Below, in pieces: positions 1 to 5,913 of a stretch of 6,264 nucleotides of DNA. The position numbers were made by a program, and so were the translations under genes. This DNA comes from an uncultured Eubacteriales bacterium (GTDB taxonomy: Bacteria > Bacillota > Clostridia > Oscillospirales > Acutalibacteraceae). A model generated the notes under the pieces. The model searched no databases, was not told the DNA's origin, and was given only the letters and a program-made list of their open reading frames with translations. The stretch's first letter is position 1, and the number at the start of each line of letters is the position of its first letter. The DNA lies in NCBI GenBank assembly GCA_934667845.1, contig CAKUMQ010000096.1:1-6264 (forward strand), read 5' to 3'.

Positions 1-1
1 T

Positions 2-76
2 TCGTTTATTATTTCCAAAGTTGCAGGAAAACCCCTGCTCTCGCTCCTTGAAAGCATGGGTTCTTTGACAGGCTGA
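2..76 (+). CDS. Possible C-terminal end of an unidentified plus-strand gene
   Basis: Reading from base 2, this frame stays open for 24 codons and stops at TGA 74-76. The peptide ends in SKVAGKPLLSLLESMGSLTG, which has a plausible amphipathic protein-like composition. A perfect hairpin begins at the very next base, as expected of a gene end. I do not recognise the family. An open stretch this short occurs easily by chance, and the other two plus frames stop at 49-51 and 64-66, so the call rests mainly on the hairpin position. The rest of the gene, if real, lies outside the window. Confidence 0.25.
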   Translation, partial: SFIISKVAGKPLLSLLESMGSLTG

Positions 77-107
77 ATCCACCCGGAAGCGCTGCTTCCG
101 GGTGGAT
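77..107 (+). terminator. Perfect 14-bp hairpin, possible terminator
   Basis: Bases 77-90 and 94-107 are exact reverse complements (ATCCACCCGGAAGC and GCTTCCGGGTGGAT) around a 3-nt GCT loop. The hairpin starts directly after the TGA of the possible partial gene at 2-76. Neither side has a real T-run: the plus side continues CTTGCGG, and the minus side is mixed. It is therefore a strong hairpin but not a canonical intrinsic terminator. A transcript-stabilising hairpin or an intergenic repeat copy are alternatives. Confidence 0.45.
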
Positions 108-233
108 CTTGCGGTCGGAAGATTCCAAAAGGGGGTTGAACGGGTCATCGGCACCGTGTATACCGGTGCTGCGGTGAAGGGTACGGGCGGTCGAAAGGAG
201 GCAAAACGGTTTTTCTGTACTTTTCTGCCGGAA

Positions 234-244
234 TATGGTATGTT
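234..244 (+). promoter_or_regulatory. Possible extended -10 promoter element of the barstar-like gene
   Basis: TATGGTATGTT lies 17 nt upstream of the chosen start at 262. It can be read as an extended -10, with TGG followed by TATGTT at 239-244. No good -35 is present at 16-18 nt spacing; the sequence there is TGTACT-like. Weak -35 boxes are tolerated by extended -10 promoters, but the leader would be only about 10 nt. The same TGGTA core is seen before other genes in this window. Confidence 0.3.
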
Positions 245-261
245 GGGAGAGGGGTGCAGAC

Positions 262-546
262 ATGAAAATAATAGAACTGGATCTGACCGGCTGCAAAAAC
301 ACGCGGGACATTCACGAGAGGATTCGCACGGCGTTTGATTTTCCGGACTGGTACGGGAAAAACTGGAGCGCCTTTTGGGATCTGCTGTGGAGCGAGTGTG
401 ATGCGGATAAAGTGATCGTCAAAGGGGAAAACACCCTGCCGCGCGGGCTGGAACAGTCACTGGATAAGCTGCACGAAATACTGGATCGGAACGTGCGGAC
501 CTGTGCGGACAGCGACGGCCCGTTTTCATATGAGATCGTCAGCTGA
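262..546 (+). CDS. Barstar-family protein (RNase inhibitor-like)
   Basis: This is a 94-residue protein, close to the 89-90 residues of barstar from Bacillus amyloliquefaciens. Barstar binds the secreted RNase barnase in the cytoplasm and blocks its active site. The diagnostic helix is present: DIHERI at residues 16-21, FPDWYGKNW at 27-35 and AFWDLLW at 37-43, matching barstar's DLHQTL, LPEYYGENL and ALWDCL. By this alignment Asp39 of barstar is kept (D40), as is Trp38 (W39), while Tyr29 is Trp (W30) and Asp35 is Ser (S36). The C-terminus ends in a short strand (SYEIVS), as in the fold. The start at 262 is preferred because GAGG (249-252) lies 9 nt upstream. An in-frame ATG at 235 lacks a nearby ribosome site and would place the start inside the likely promoter. 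No RNase gene is visible beside it, so its partner is unknown. The family call is firm; true RNase-inhibitor function is inference. Confidence 0.85.
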   Translation: MKIIELDLTGCKNTRDIHERIRTAFDFPDWYGKNWSAFWDLLWSECDADKVIVKGENTLPRGLEQSLDKLHEILDRNVRTCADSDGPFSYEIVS

Positions 547-552
547 ACCGGC

Positions 553-569
553 GCTGTCCGCCGGACAGC
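553..569. repeat. Small perfect hairpin just after the barstar-like stop
   Basis: GCTGTCC (553-559) and GGACAGC (563-569) form a 7-bp stem with a GCC loop. It sits 6 nt after the barstar-like stop codon and 4 nt before the larger hairpin at 574-610. It may strengthen the transcript end or be an accessory part of the bidirectional terminator. Confidence 0.45.
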
Positions 570-573
570 ACAA

Positions 574-610
574 GCCCCCTGCCGCGGGTAACTGACCTGC
601 GGCAGGGGGC
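574..610. terminator. Bidirectional terminator between convergent genes
   Basis: GCCCCCTGCCGC (574-585) pairs exactly with GCGGCAGGGGGC (599-610). The stem extends inward by four more pairs, one of them G-T, to a 5-nt AACTG loop. On the plus side it is followed by GTTTCTGT, a modest U-rich tract suited to ending the barstar-like transcript. On the minus side it is followed by TTGTGCTGT, 41 nt past the pyridoxal kinase stop. The position between two converging genes and the very stable stem support a shared terminator, although the T-tracts are short. Confidence 0.75.
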
Positions 611-650
611 GTTTCTGTCAAATAACAGTGCCGTGCAGTATGACGGCGGA

Positions 651-1511
651 TCAGTCGGCTGACGGCTGACAAACGGCGGACAGCCGCTCGGCAAGCCGCG
701 GCAGCTCCGGTTCAAACCGGATGCCGTACCAGCGCCGGTCGGGCGCGCAAAGCGTGCGCTCAATGCAGTCGGCGGTGAAATCCGCTGCGGCAGCGGCGGC
801 GGCGGGAAAGGGCATACCGCCGAGCAGCAGCCCGATCAGGGCGGAGGCAAACACGTCGCCGGTGCCGTGGAGCATGCCCTCGGCGCGGGGGGTGTGATGT
901 GCCGACGAGGCCGCGTCGGCGTAGTCACGGCTGAAAATGCCGATGCGGTCGCCGCCAAACGGCACGCCGGTCAGCACGGCTTTTTTGGCACCGACGGCGG
1001 ACAGGCTGTCCGCCAGTGTTTCCGGCGACGTGTCAAGCGGCGCGCCGAGCAGCAGCGCCGCCTCGGTGAGGTTGGGAGTGATGAGGTCGGCGCCGGCGCA
1101 GAGCGCGCGGATGGCGTCGATATTTTCATCGGACAGGCCGCGGTAGAGCGCACCGTTGTCGCCGAGGATCGGGTCGACAAGTAAAAATGTGTCCGGTCCG
1201 TGCAGCGCGTCGACCAGACTGCCGACCAGGCGCGCCTGATCGGCGGAGGTGAGATAGCCGACGTAGATGGCATCAAAGGACAGGGCGAGCGACTGCCAGT
1301 GACGGACGATGGGAGTAAGCTCATCGGTCAGGTCGCGGCAGTGAAACGCGCCGAAGCGGTCGGCGGTGTGGGTGGACAAGATCGCCGTCGGCAGCACCGC
1401 ACATTCGTGACCGCAGGCGGAGAGCACGGGCAGGGAGACGGTCAGCGAGCATTTGCCGACACAGGAGATGTCGCTGATGGCTAAAATGCGTTTTTGCGGA
1501 GCTGTCTGCAC
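651..1511 (-). CDS. pdxK: Pyridoxal/pyridoxamine kinase (PdxY/PdxK family)
   Basis: The enzyme phosphorylates pyridoxal, pyridoxamine or pyridoxine with ATP to make the 5'-phosphate in vitamin B6 salvage, in the cytosol. The predicted 286-residue protein matches E. coli PdxY in length. Ribokinase-fold motifs appear in order: ISDISCVGK near the N-terminus, YVGYLTSADQ (about 83-92), VDPILGDNG (about 112-120), LITPNLTEA (143-151), and HGTGDVFAS (215-223), which carries the catalytic Asp of the GTGD anion hole. I place the start at GTG 1511-1509 because AGGAGG (1525-1520 on the minus strand) lies exactly 8 nt upstream and the protein then starts VQTAPQKRILAISD. An in-frame ATG at 1547 overlaps the murC stop as ATGA and would add 12 residues unlike the family, without a comparable ribosome site. 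It follows murC by 32 nt with no promoter seen between, so it is probably cotranscribed. The related HMP kinase ThiD is less likely given the YLTSADQ and VDPILGD context. The choice between pdxK and pdxY naming is open. Confidence 0.88.
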   Translation of the reverse strand: MQTAPQKRILAISDISCVGKCSLTVSLPVLSACGHECAVLPTAILSTHTADRFGAFHCRDLTDELTPIVRHWQSLALSFDAIYVGYLTSADQARLVGSLVDALHGPDTFLLVDPILGDNGALYRGLSDENIDAIRALCAGADLITPNLTEAALLLGAPLDTSPETLADSLSAVGAKKAVLTGVPFGGDRIGIFSRDYADAASSAHHTPRAEGMLHGTGDVFASALIGLLLGGMPFPAAAAAAADFTADCIERTLCAPDRRWYGIRFEPELPRLAERLSAVCQPSAD

Positions 1512-1519
1512 AGGGTTTT

Positions 1520-1525
1520 CCTCCT
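1520..1525 (-). promoter_or_regulatory. Ribosome binding site that fixes the pyridoxal kinase GTG start
   Basis: On the minus strand this is AGGAGG, followed by AAAACCCT (8 nt) and then GTG. It is a full Shine-Dalgarno match at ideal spacing. It lies downstream of the murC stop, which argues against the overlapping ATG at 1547 as the main start. Confidence 0.75.
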
Positions 1526-1543
1526 GAAGCGGTCGTCTGCCGC

Positions 1544-2929
1544 TCATTTTTCTTTCAGCCGGTCACGGATCTGACGGGCGCACAGATAAATATTGCCCCC
1601 GCCCATGGTGACGACGACATCCCCCGGTTCGGCGTTTTCGGCGACATAATCGGCGATCTCCGGAAAGGCGGGCAGATAGACGCCGCCCGGGATCTTTGCG
1701 GTGATCTGGTCGGCATGAACGCCGTAGGTGTTGACCTCGCGCGAGCCCATGATATCGCTGACCACCGCTTTATCTGCCAAAGAGAGCGCCTCGGCAAATT
1801 CCGCGAGGTGCTGTGCCGTGCGGGAAAAGGTGAACGGCTGAAATACCGCCCAAAGGTGCTTCGGCTTCATGGCGCGGGCGGTGTGCAGCGTCGCCGCGAT
1901 CTCGGTCGGGTGATGGGCGTAGTCGTCGATCAGCGTGACGCCCGCAAAGGTGCCGAGCCGTTCAAAGCGGCGGCCGGCTCCACCAAAGTGCGCCGCGCCC
2001 GCCGTGATCTCCTCGGCGGACAGACCGCACAGATAGGCGGCGGCGACGGCTGTCAGTGAGTTGAGCACATTGTGTTCTCCCGGCACGCCGAGATGGATCT
2101 CGGCAAAGTGTGCGCCGTTGTGCCGTGCCTCATACACGGCACACGCGTGTTCGTCAAAGCGGATATGGCACGCCTGCCACTCGCAGCCCTCCGAGCGGCC
2201 GCAGGAGATCAGCTTCTGCCCGTTGGTCAGTCCCTCGACCGCGAGGCAGGTGTTTTTGTCGTCGCGGTTATAAATGACCGCCTCGCTTGTCAGCTCCGCA
2301 AAGCGGTGGAAAGAGCGGATGATGTTGTCGAGAGTGCCGAAATAATCGAGATGATCGGCGTCGATGTCCAGAATGACGGAGACGGCGGGGCGCATCTGCA
2401 GATAATGGTCCTTGAATTCGCACGCCTCGCAGACAAACAGCGGCGAACGCCCCGCGCGGCCGTTGGCGTCGATGGCGGGCAGCCGTCCGCCGATAAACGC
2501 CGACGGATCCCGCCCGGCCTCCAGCAGGATCTGGGTGAGCAGGCTCGAGGTGGTGGTCTTGCCGTGCGTGCCCGCGACCGCGACCGTGCGGGAATAGCGG
2601 CGGCTGATCATGCCGAGCAGCTGCGCACGCTCGAGCACCGGCAGACCGCGCCGCGCGGCTTCGGTCAGCTCGGGGTTGTCGGCGGGAACGGCTGCCGTGT
2701 AGACGACCAGCTCGGCGTCGCCGAGGTTTTGGGGATCGTGACCGATATGCACGGGAATCGAGAGCTTTCTGAGCCTGACCACATTATCGGATCCGGCGTT
2801 GTCCGATCCGGTGATCGTATAGCCGAGCGTATGCAGTATCTCGGCGAGCGGGCACATGCCCGATCCGCCGATGCCGATAAAGTGAATGCGGCGAACGCTG
2901 TCCAGAACGGACGCGGAGGTTTCTGTCAT
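1544..2929 (-). CDS. murC: UDP-N-acetylmuramate--L-alanine ligase (MurC)
   Basis: MurC joins L-alanine to UDP-N-acetylmuramic acid using ATP, the first amino-acid addition to the peptidoglycan stem peptide, in the cytoplasm. The 461-residue length is normal for the family. The N-terminal Rossmann UDP-binding domain shows HFIGIGGSGM (16-25). The central ATPase domain carries the Mur ligase P-loop AGTHGKTTT (119-127), the EACEFKDHYL block (168-177) and DIDADHLDYF (198-207). GEHNVLNSLTA (284-294) and RRFERLG (320-326) follow. The C-terminal domain shows IDDYAHHPTEI (334-344), QPFTFSRT (364-371) and a closing TMGGGNIY. No key motif is missing. The start is nearly forced: an in-frame TGA lies three codons upstream of ATG 2929, and the next Met is inside the first domain. 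The ribosome site is weak (GAAGAAG close to the start, AAAGGG farther off). It leads a likely two-gene unit with the pyridoxal kinase. Confidence 0.97.
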   Translation of the reverse strand: MTETSASVLDSVRRIHFIGIGGSGMCPLAEILHTLGYTITGSDNAGSDNVVRLRKLSIPVHIGHDPQNLGDAELVVYTAAVPADNPELTEAARRGLPVLERAQLLGMISRRYSRTVAVAGTHGKTTTSSLLTQILLEAGRDPSAFIGGRLPAIDANGRAGRSPLFVCEACEFKDHYLQMRPAVSVILDIDADHLDYFGTLDNIIRSFHRFAELTSEAVIYNRDDKNTCLAVEGLTNGQKLISCGRSEGCEWQACHIRFDEHACAVYEARHNGAHFAEIHLGVPGEHNVLNSLTAVAAAYLCGLSAEEITAGAAHFGGAGRRFERLGTFAGVTLIDDYAHHPTEIAATLHTARAMKPKHLWAVFQPFTFSRTAQHLAEFAEALSLADKAVVSDIMGSREVNTYGVHADQITAKIPGGVYLPAFPEIADYVAENAEPGDVVVTMGGGNIYLCARQIRDRLKEK

Positions 2930-2973
2930 GCTTCTTCATCTGCCCTTTCAAGGAGATTGCTTATTCTTGTTTG

Positions 2974-3002
2974 AGTATACCACGCTTTTTCGGTATATTC
3001 AA
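2974..3002 (-). promoter_or_regulatory. murC promoter, SigA-like with extended -10
   Basis: On the minus strand, TTGAAT (-35, at 3002-2997) and TATACT (-10, at 2979-2974) are separated by exactly 17 nt. The -10 is preceded by TGG, giving the extended form TGGTATACT. Transcription would start near 2967, leaving a leader of about 38 nt before the murC ATG. This is the best promoter match in the window. It should drive murC and, by read-through, the pyridoxal kinase gene. Confidence 0.8.
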
Positions 3003-3165
3003 GAGGATTCCCCGCCTTTTTCCCCGTCATACCGCCTGCGGCAGAAAACGGGCAGGCTTTTCCGCGATGACAAGGATAAGGGATATATCGAATAAATGCA
3101 AGAAATTGTCATATTTTGCCAAAAATACACCTGAAAAATCTCATAACCGGCGCAGATAAAAGCGG

Positions 3166-3194
3166 TTGCATAAACTGGGAAAATATGGTAAACT
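3166..3194 (+). promoter_or_regulatory. Promoter of the DUF3850 gene, extended -10
   Basis: TTGCAT (3166-3171) and TAAACT (3189-3194) are spaced by 17 nt. The TGG just before the -10 makes it an extended -10 (TGGTAAACT). Transcription would start near 3201, giving a leader of roughly 73 nt to the ATG at 3274. The hexamers are moderate matches, but spacing, extension and location agree. Confidence 0.65.
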
Positions 3195-3198
3195 ATGG

Positions 3199-3247
3199 AT
3201 GGCGGTGAAAAAAGAAAGAAAACGTCGAAAACCGGAAAAACCGCCAT
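3199..3247 (+). repeat. Inverted repeat around the transcript start of the DUF3850 gene
   Basis: ATGGCGGT (3199-3206) is the exact reverse complement of ACCGCCAT (3240-3247). The 33-nt spacer is almost entirely purine and A-rich. The left arm overlaps the predicted transcript start. The pair could form a long-loop RNA stem ending 14 nt before the ribosome site, or be an operator. The arms are short, so chance is possible. Confidence 0.35.
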
Positions 3248-3273
3248 AAGAGAAAAACAAAAGGAGGAAAACA

Positions 3274-3564
3274 ATGATTTACAGAGTAGACCTTGCGCCG
3301 TCGCATTTTCAGGAGGTGGCGGCGGGACACCGGCAGTTCACGGTGCAGAGCGGAGAAAAGCCGTACAGCGTCGGGGATCATCTGGCGCTTCTGGAATACG
3401 ACGACGCTGCCGGCTATTCGGGACGGTTTACCCTGGGGGAGATCACCAGCATCTTCCGGGAGAAGCCGCTTGCCGGGGAATACTGTGTATTGGGCTTTGT
3501 GCCGATGTATTTGGCTCATGTGCCGACAGAAGCCTACTTTGTCTACGGCGGCGAGGAGGAATAG
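3274..3564 (+). CDS. DUF3850 domain protein (ASCH/PUA-like RNA-binding fold)
   Basis: This 96-residue protein is a single domain. It matches the pattern I know for DUF3850: a first strand ending in a hydrophobic-L-x-P-x-x-F block (VDLAPSHFQEV, residues 5-15), then AGHRQFTVQ (17-25), YSVGDHLALLEYD (31-43), GYSGRF (47-52), a threonine/isoleucine strand (LGEITSIF, 54-61) and YCVLGFVPM (70-78). Such ASCH/PUA-like domains are thought to bind RNA or modified nucleotides; the specific function here is not known. In typical members the second block reads TFEIRKNDR; here it is QFTVQSGEK, so charged residues usually at that surface are changed. ATG 3274 has AGGAGG at 3262-3267, 6 nt upstream, making the start secure. 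It has its own promoter and leader and stands alone between divergent murC and convergent feoB. The family call is good, the function unassigned. Confidence 0.8.
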   Translation: MIYRVDLAPSHFQEVAAGHRQFTVQSGEKPYSVGDHLALLEYDDAAGYSGRFTLGEITSIFREKPLAGEYCVLGFVPMYLAHVPTEAYFVYGGEEE

Positions 3565-3569
3565 CCCGC

Positions 3570-5636
3570 TCAGCCAAGGCCGAGGCAAAGCGCCGCACCG
3601 TGCGTCAGCAGGCAGAGCAGCACGCCGATCAGTGTGGGCAGCAGGATGGCAAGCGCCGTTTGCTTTACGCTGCGGGTCTCGCGGTAGATCGTCAGGCAGG
3701 TGGTGGAGCAGGGCCAGTGGAAAACGGAAAACAGCATGGTGTTGATCACCGTCAGGGCATTCCAGCCGTTTTCGGTAAACAGCGATGCCAGCACAGCGGT
3801 GTCCCCGGCATCGGACAGCGTCGTGCCGGACAGATACATCATGGCGATCAGCGGGATGACCAGTTCGTTGGCGGGAAAGCCCAGGATAAAGGCGAGCAGA
3901 ATAACGCCGTCCATGCCGAGCAGGCGTCCGAACGGATCCAGCGCGCCGGACAGGCAGGCAAGCAGGCTCTGTCCGCCGACCGACAGATTGGCGAGCAGCC
4001 AGATCAGCAGTCCGGCGGGAGCCGCCACGGCGGCGGCGCGTCCCAGCACATACAGTGTGCGGTCCAAAAGCGAGCGCACAAGGACTTTTCCGACCTGCGG
4101 GGTGCGATAGGGCGGCAGCTCCAGCGTGAACGAGGAGGGGTATCCGCGAAACAGCGTGCGGGAGAGCAGGGACGAGCAGAGCAGCGTGACGCCGGTGCTG
4201 AGCAGCAGTACGGCGGTCAGCGTCAGCGCGGCGGTGAATCCGCCGAGCGCGCTGCCCGCGAACAGCAGGGCAGACAGCGTGATCAGCAGCGGATAGCGGC
4301 CGTTGCAGGGGATAAAGCTGTTGGTGCAGACCGCGATGGCGCGTTCGCGCGGGGCGTCGATGATGCGGCATCCGGTCACGCCCGCGGCGTTGCACCCGCA
4401 CCCCATACACATACACAAAACCTGTTTGCCGCAGGTGCGGGCGCGCTGAAACACGCCGTCCAGATTAAACGCGAGGCGCGGCAGCAGTCCGACGTCCTCC
4501 ATCAGTGTAAACAGCGGAAAAAATATCGCCATCGGCGGCAGCATGACCGCCACGACCCAGGAGAGCACCCGATAGGCGCCGAAAACGAGGGCGTCAGCCA
4601 CGGCGGCGGGCAGTCCGACGGACAGACACAGCCCGTGCAGCGGCGGCTCGGCGGAAAACAGCAGGCGGGAGAGCAGGGCGGACGGGGCGTTGGCGCCGCT
4701 GACCGTGAGCCAGAACAGCAGGCAGAACAACAGCAGCATCAGCGGTACGGCGGTGACTTTGCCCGTAACGATGCGGTCGATCCGGCGGTCCCGCGCGGTG
4801 CGCAGATCCTCTGCACCGTGCAGCGCCTCGCGGCAGAGCGTTTCCGCACGGCGGGTAATGGCGGCAGCCTCGCTGTCCAGTAGCTCCTCCGGCGTTACGC
4901 CGCGGGCGAGACAATACTCGACGGCTTGCTTTTGCCGGGCGGCTGTTTCGGCATCGGGCGGCTTTGTTCCGCCGTCGAGCAGGCGGGAAGCCTGCCCGCG
5001 GGACAGCCCGGTACGCATGAGCCCGGCAAGGGCGTTTTCTATGACGGCACTGCGCGGCGAAGGCGGCGGTGCGGGCGGCTGCGGATCGTCGAGCTGCTGC
5101 TGCACGGCGGCGGTCAGCTCTGCCAGCCCCTCGCCGCGCCGGGCGCAGATGCCGACGACCGGCACGCCGAGCCGCCTGGCCAGCAGCGGCAGATCGGGGC
5201 GGATATGTTTCCGTTTGGCTTCATCCATCAGATTGACCCCGATGACGACGCGCGGGGTGTGCTCCATGATCTGAAGTGCCAGAAACAGCGTGCGTTCCAG
5301 ACAGGTGGCATCGCAGATGACGACGGTGGCGAGCAGGCAACTGTCCGCCAGAAGATCGGCGGCGCAGTCCTCCTCGGCGGAGCAGGTGCGCAGCGAATAC
5401 ATGCCCGGCAGATCGACCAGCGTCAGGCGCCTGCCGCCGATCTGACAGGTGCCGAACGCCTGGCTGACGGTCTTGCCCGCCCAGTTGCCGGTGTGCTGGT
5501 GCAGGCCGGTGAGCGCGTTGAACACGGTGCTTTTGCCGACATTCGGATTGCCGGCGAGGGCGACGACGCCGGCGGAATCGGCGCAGTCAGCCGCTTTTTT
5601 GAGTGCGCGGCCGGTCGAGGATCGGGTCAGTCCCAT
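3570..5636 (-). CDS. feoB: Ferrous iron transporter FeoB
   Basis: FeoB imports Fe(II) through the inner membrane, with an N-terminal cytosolic G domain. At 688 residues it is near-normal for the family. The G motifs are G1 GNPNVGKST (29-37), a G2 Thr likely at T56 in GKTVSQ, G3 DLPGMYSL (75-82), G4 NLMD (135-138) and a G5-like ICARRGEG (163-170). A helical, Pro-rich linker (about 183-195) and charged segment lead to the membrane part from about residue 295. It contains EDVGLLPRLAF (380-390), the first gate block MGCGCNAAGVTGCRII (411-426), the second gate block NSFIPCNGRYPLL (439-451), GFPANELVIP (586-595) and the C-terminal HWPCSTT (640-646). The ATG at 5636 has GGAGAGGAAC just upstream and overlaps the feoA stop by 10 nt, implying translational coupling. 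An oddity is extra cysteines in the gate block (C408, C410, C413, C415). It ends 5 nt from the convergent DUF3850 stop, with no terminator between. Confidence 0.95.
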   Translation of the reverse strand: MGLTRSSTGRALKKAADCADSAGVVALAGNPNVGKSTVFNALTGLHQHTGNWAGKTVSQAFGTCQIGGRRLTLVDLPGMYSLRTCSAEEDCAADLLADSCLLATVVICDATCLERTLFLALQIMEHTPRVVIGVNLMDEAKRKHIRPDLPLLARRLGVPVVGICARRGEGLAELTAAVQQQLDDPQPPAPPPSPRSAVIENALAGLMRTGLSRGQASRLLDGGTKPPDAETAARQKQAVEYCLARGVTPEELLDSEAAAITRRAETLCREALHGAEDLRTARDRRIDRIVTGKVTAVPLMLLLFCLLFWLTVSGANAPSALLSRLLFSAEPPLHGLCLSVGLPAAVADALVFGAYRVLSWVVAVMLPPMAIFFPLFTLMEDVGLLPRLAFNLDGVFQRARTCGKQVLCMCMGCGCNAAGVTGCRIIDAPRERAIAVCTNSFIPCNGRYPLLITLSALLFAGSALGGFTAALTLTAVLLLSTGVTLLCSSLLSRTLFRGYPSSFTLELPPYRTPQVGKVLVRSLLDRTLYVLGRAAAVAAPAGLLIWLLANLSVGGQSLLACLSGALDPFGRLLGMDGVILLAFILGFPANELVIPLIAMMYLSGTTLSDAGDTAVLASLFTENGWNALTVINTMLFSVFHWPCSTTCLTIYRETRSVKQTALAILLPTLIGVLLCLLTHGAALCLGLG

Positions 5637-5881
5637 GGCGGTTCCTCTCCGATCTCCACCCGGATCTGCGCGGCATCGCAGCGGCGCAGGGCAAATACGG
5701 TCTGACAGATCCCGTAGGCGACGGGATCGCCCGACAGGCTGCGGTGCAGACAGCAGACGGTTTTTCCCCGGGTGATCCCGAGATCCTGCAGCCGCCGCCG
5801 CAGTCCGCCCTCGGCGGTCAGCTCGCGCACAACGGCGGTCTGTCCCACCGAAAGCCGGTCAAGCGGTATCAGTGAATACAT
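5627..5881 (-). CDS. feoA: FeoA-family protein, SH3-like partner of FeoB
   Basis: FeoA is a small cytosolic SH3-like protein needed for FeoB-mediated Fe(II) uptake. The predicted 84 residues are typical. Visible marks are the opening IPLDRLSVGQTAVVREL (5-21), the helix GGLRRRLQDLGITRGKTV (25-42), where RRLQDLGI is the hallmark, a middle hairpin with LSGDPVAYGI (49-58), and a final VFALRRCDAAQIRVE (62-76). ATG 5881-5879 is chosen because AAGGAAG lies about 10 nt upstream and the family homology begins at residue 5. The frame stays open 38 codons further up, but that extension runs through the leader inverted repeat and looks non-coding. The stop overlaps the feoB start by 10 nt. Together they form the feoAB operon. 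No feoC is visible in this window. Confidence 0.93.
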   Translation of the reverse strand: MYSLIPLDRLSVGQTAVVRELTAEGGLRRRLQDLGITRGKTVCCLHRSLSGDPVAYGICQTVFALRRCDAAQIRVEIGEEPPWD

Positions 5882-5913
5882 AAGCAGTACGCTTCCTTTC
5901 CATGGTAACGGGC

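Larger units (their letters stand above)
2930..3273. other. 344-nt divergent intergenic region between murC and the DUF3850 gene
   Basis: This AT-richer stretch holds the minus-strand murC promoter (2974-3002), the plus-strand promoter (3166-3194) and the long leader of the DUF3850 gene. The middle, about 3003-3165, has no gene I can support. It contains a 7-bp inverted repeat, ATGACAA (3067-3073) and TTGTCAT (3106-3112), with a 32-nt spacer, which may be chance. A 91-codon minus-strand open frame here covers both promoters, is rich in Phe and Ser from A-rich DNA, and looks non-coding. Confidence 0.7.

Noticed and set aside
149..171. Short hairpin with GCACCG/CGGTGC arms upstream of the barstar-like gene
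   Set aside because: Six Watson-Crick pairs plus a wobble and one more pair around a 7-nt loop are common by chance in GC-rich DNA, and no function is suggested by position.
9..311. 100-codon minus-strand open frame at the left edge
   Set aside because: It overlaps the barstar-like N-terminus and runs through the perfect hairpin. Its protein composition looks random.
2072..2974. 300-codon plus-strand open frame opposite murC
   Set aside because: It is antisense to a fully motif-complete murC, has low-complexity charged composition, and extends into the murC promoter.
2999..3274. 91-codon minus-strand open frame in the murC/DUF3850 intergenic region
   Set aside because: It covers two promoters and a ribosome site, and its Phe/Ser/Ile-rich composition follows from A-rich DNA on the other strand. 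It has no ribosome site of its own.
3193..4416. 407-codon minus-strand open frame overlapping feoB and the DUF3850 region
   Set aside because: It is an out-of-frame shadow of feoB, extremely Arg-, His- and Pro-rich, with no recognisable domain. The feoB frame has all expected motifs through this region.
3195..4883. 562-codon plus-strand open frame opposite feoB
   Set aside because: It runs antisense through feoB, is dominated by Gln, Gly, Arg and Ala as expected of a GC-rich shadow frame, and starts inside the leader of the DUF3850 gene without a ribosome site.
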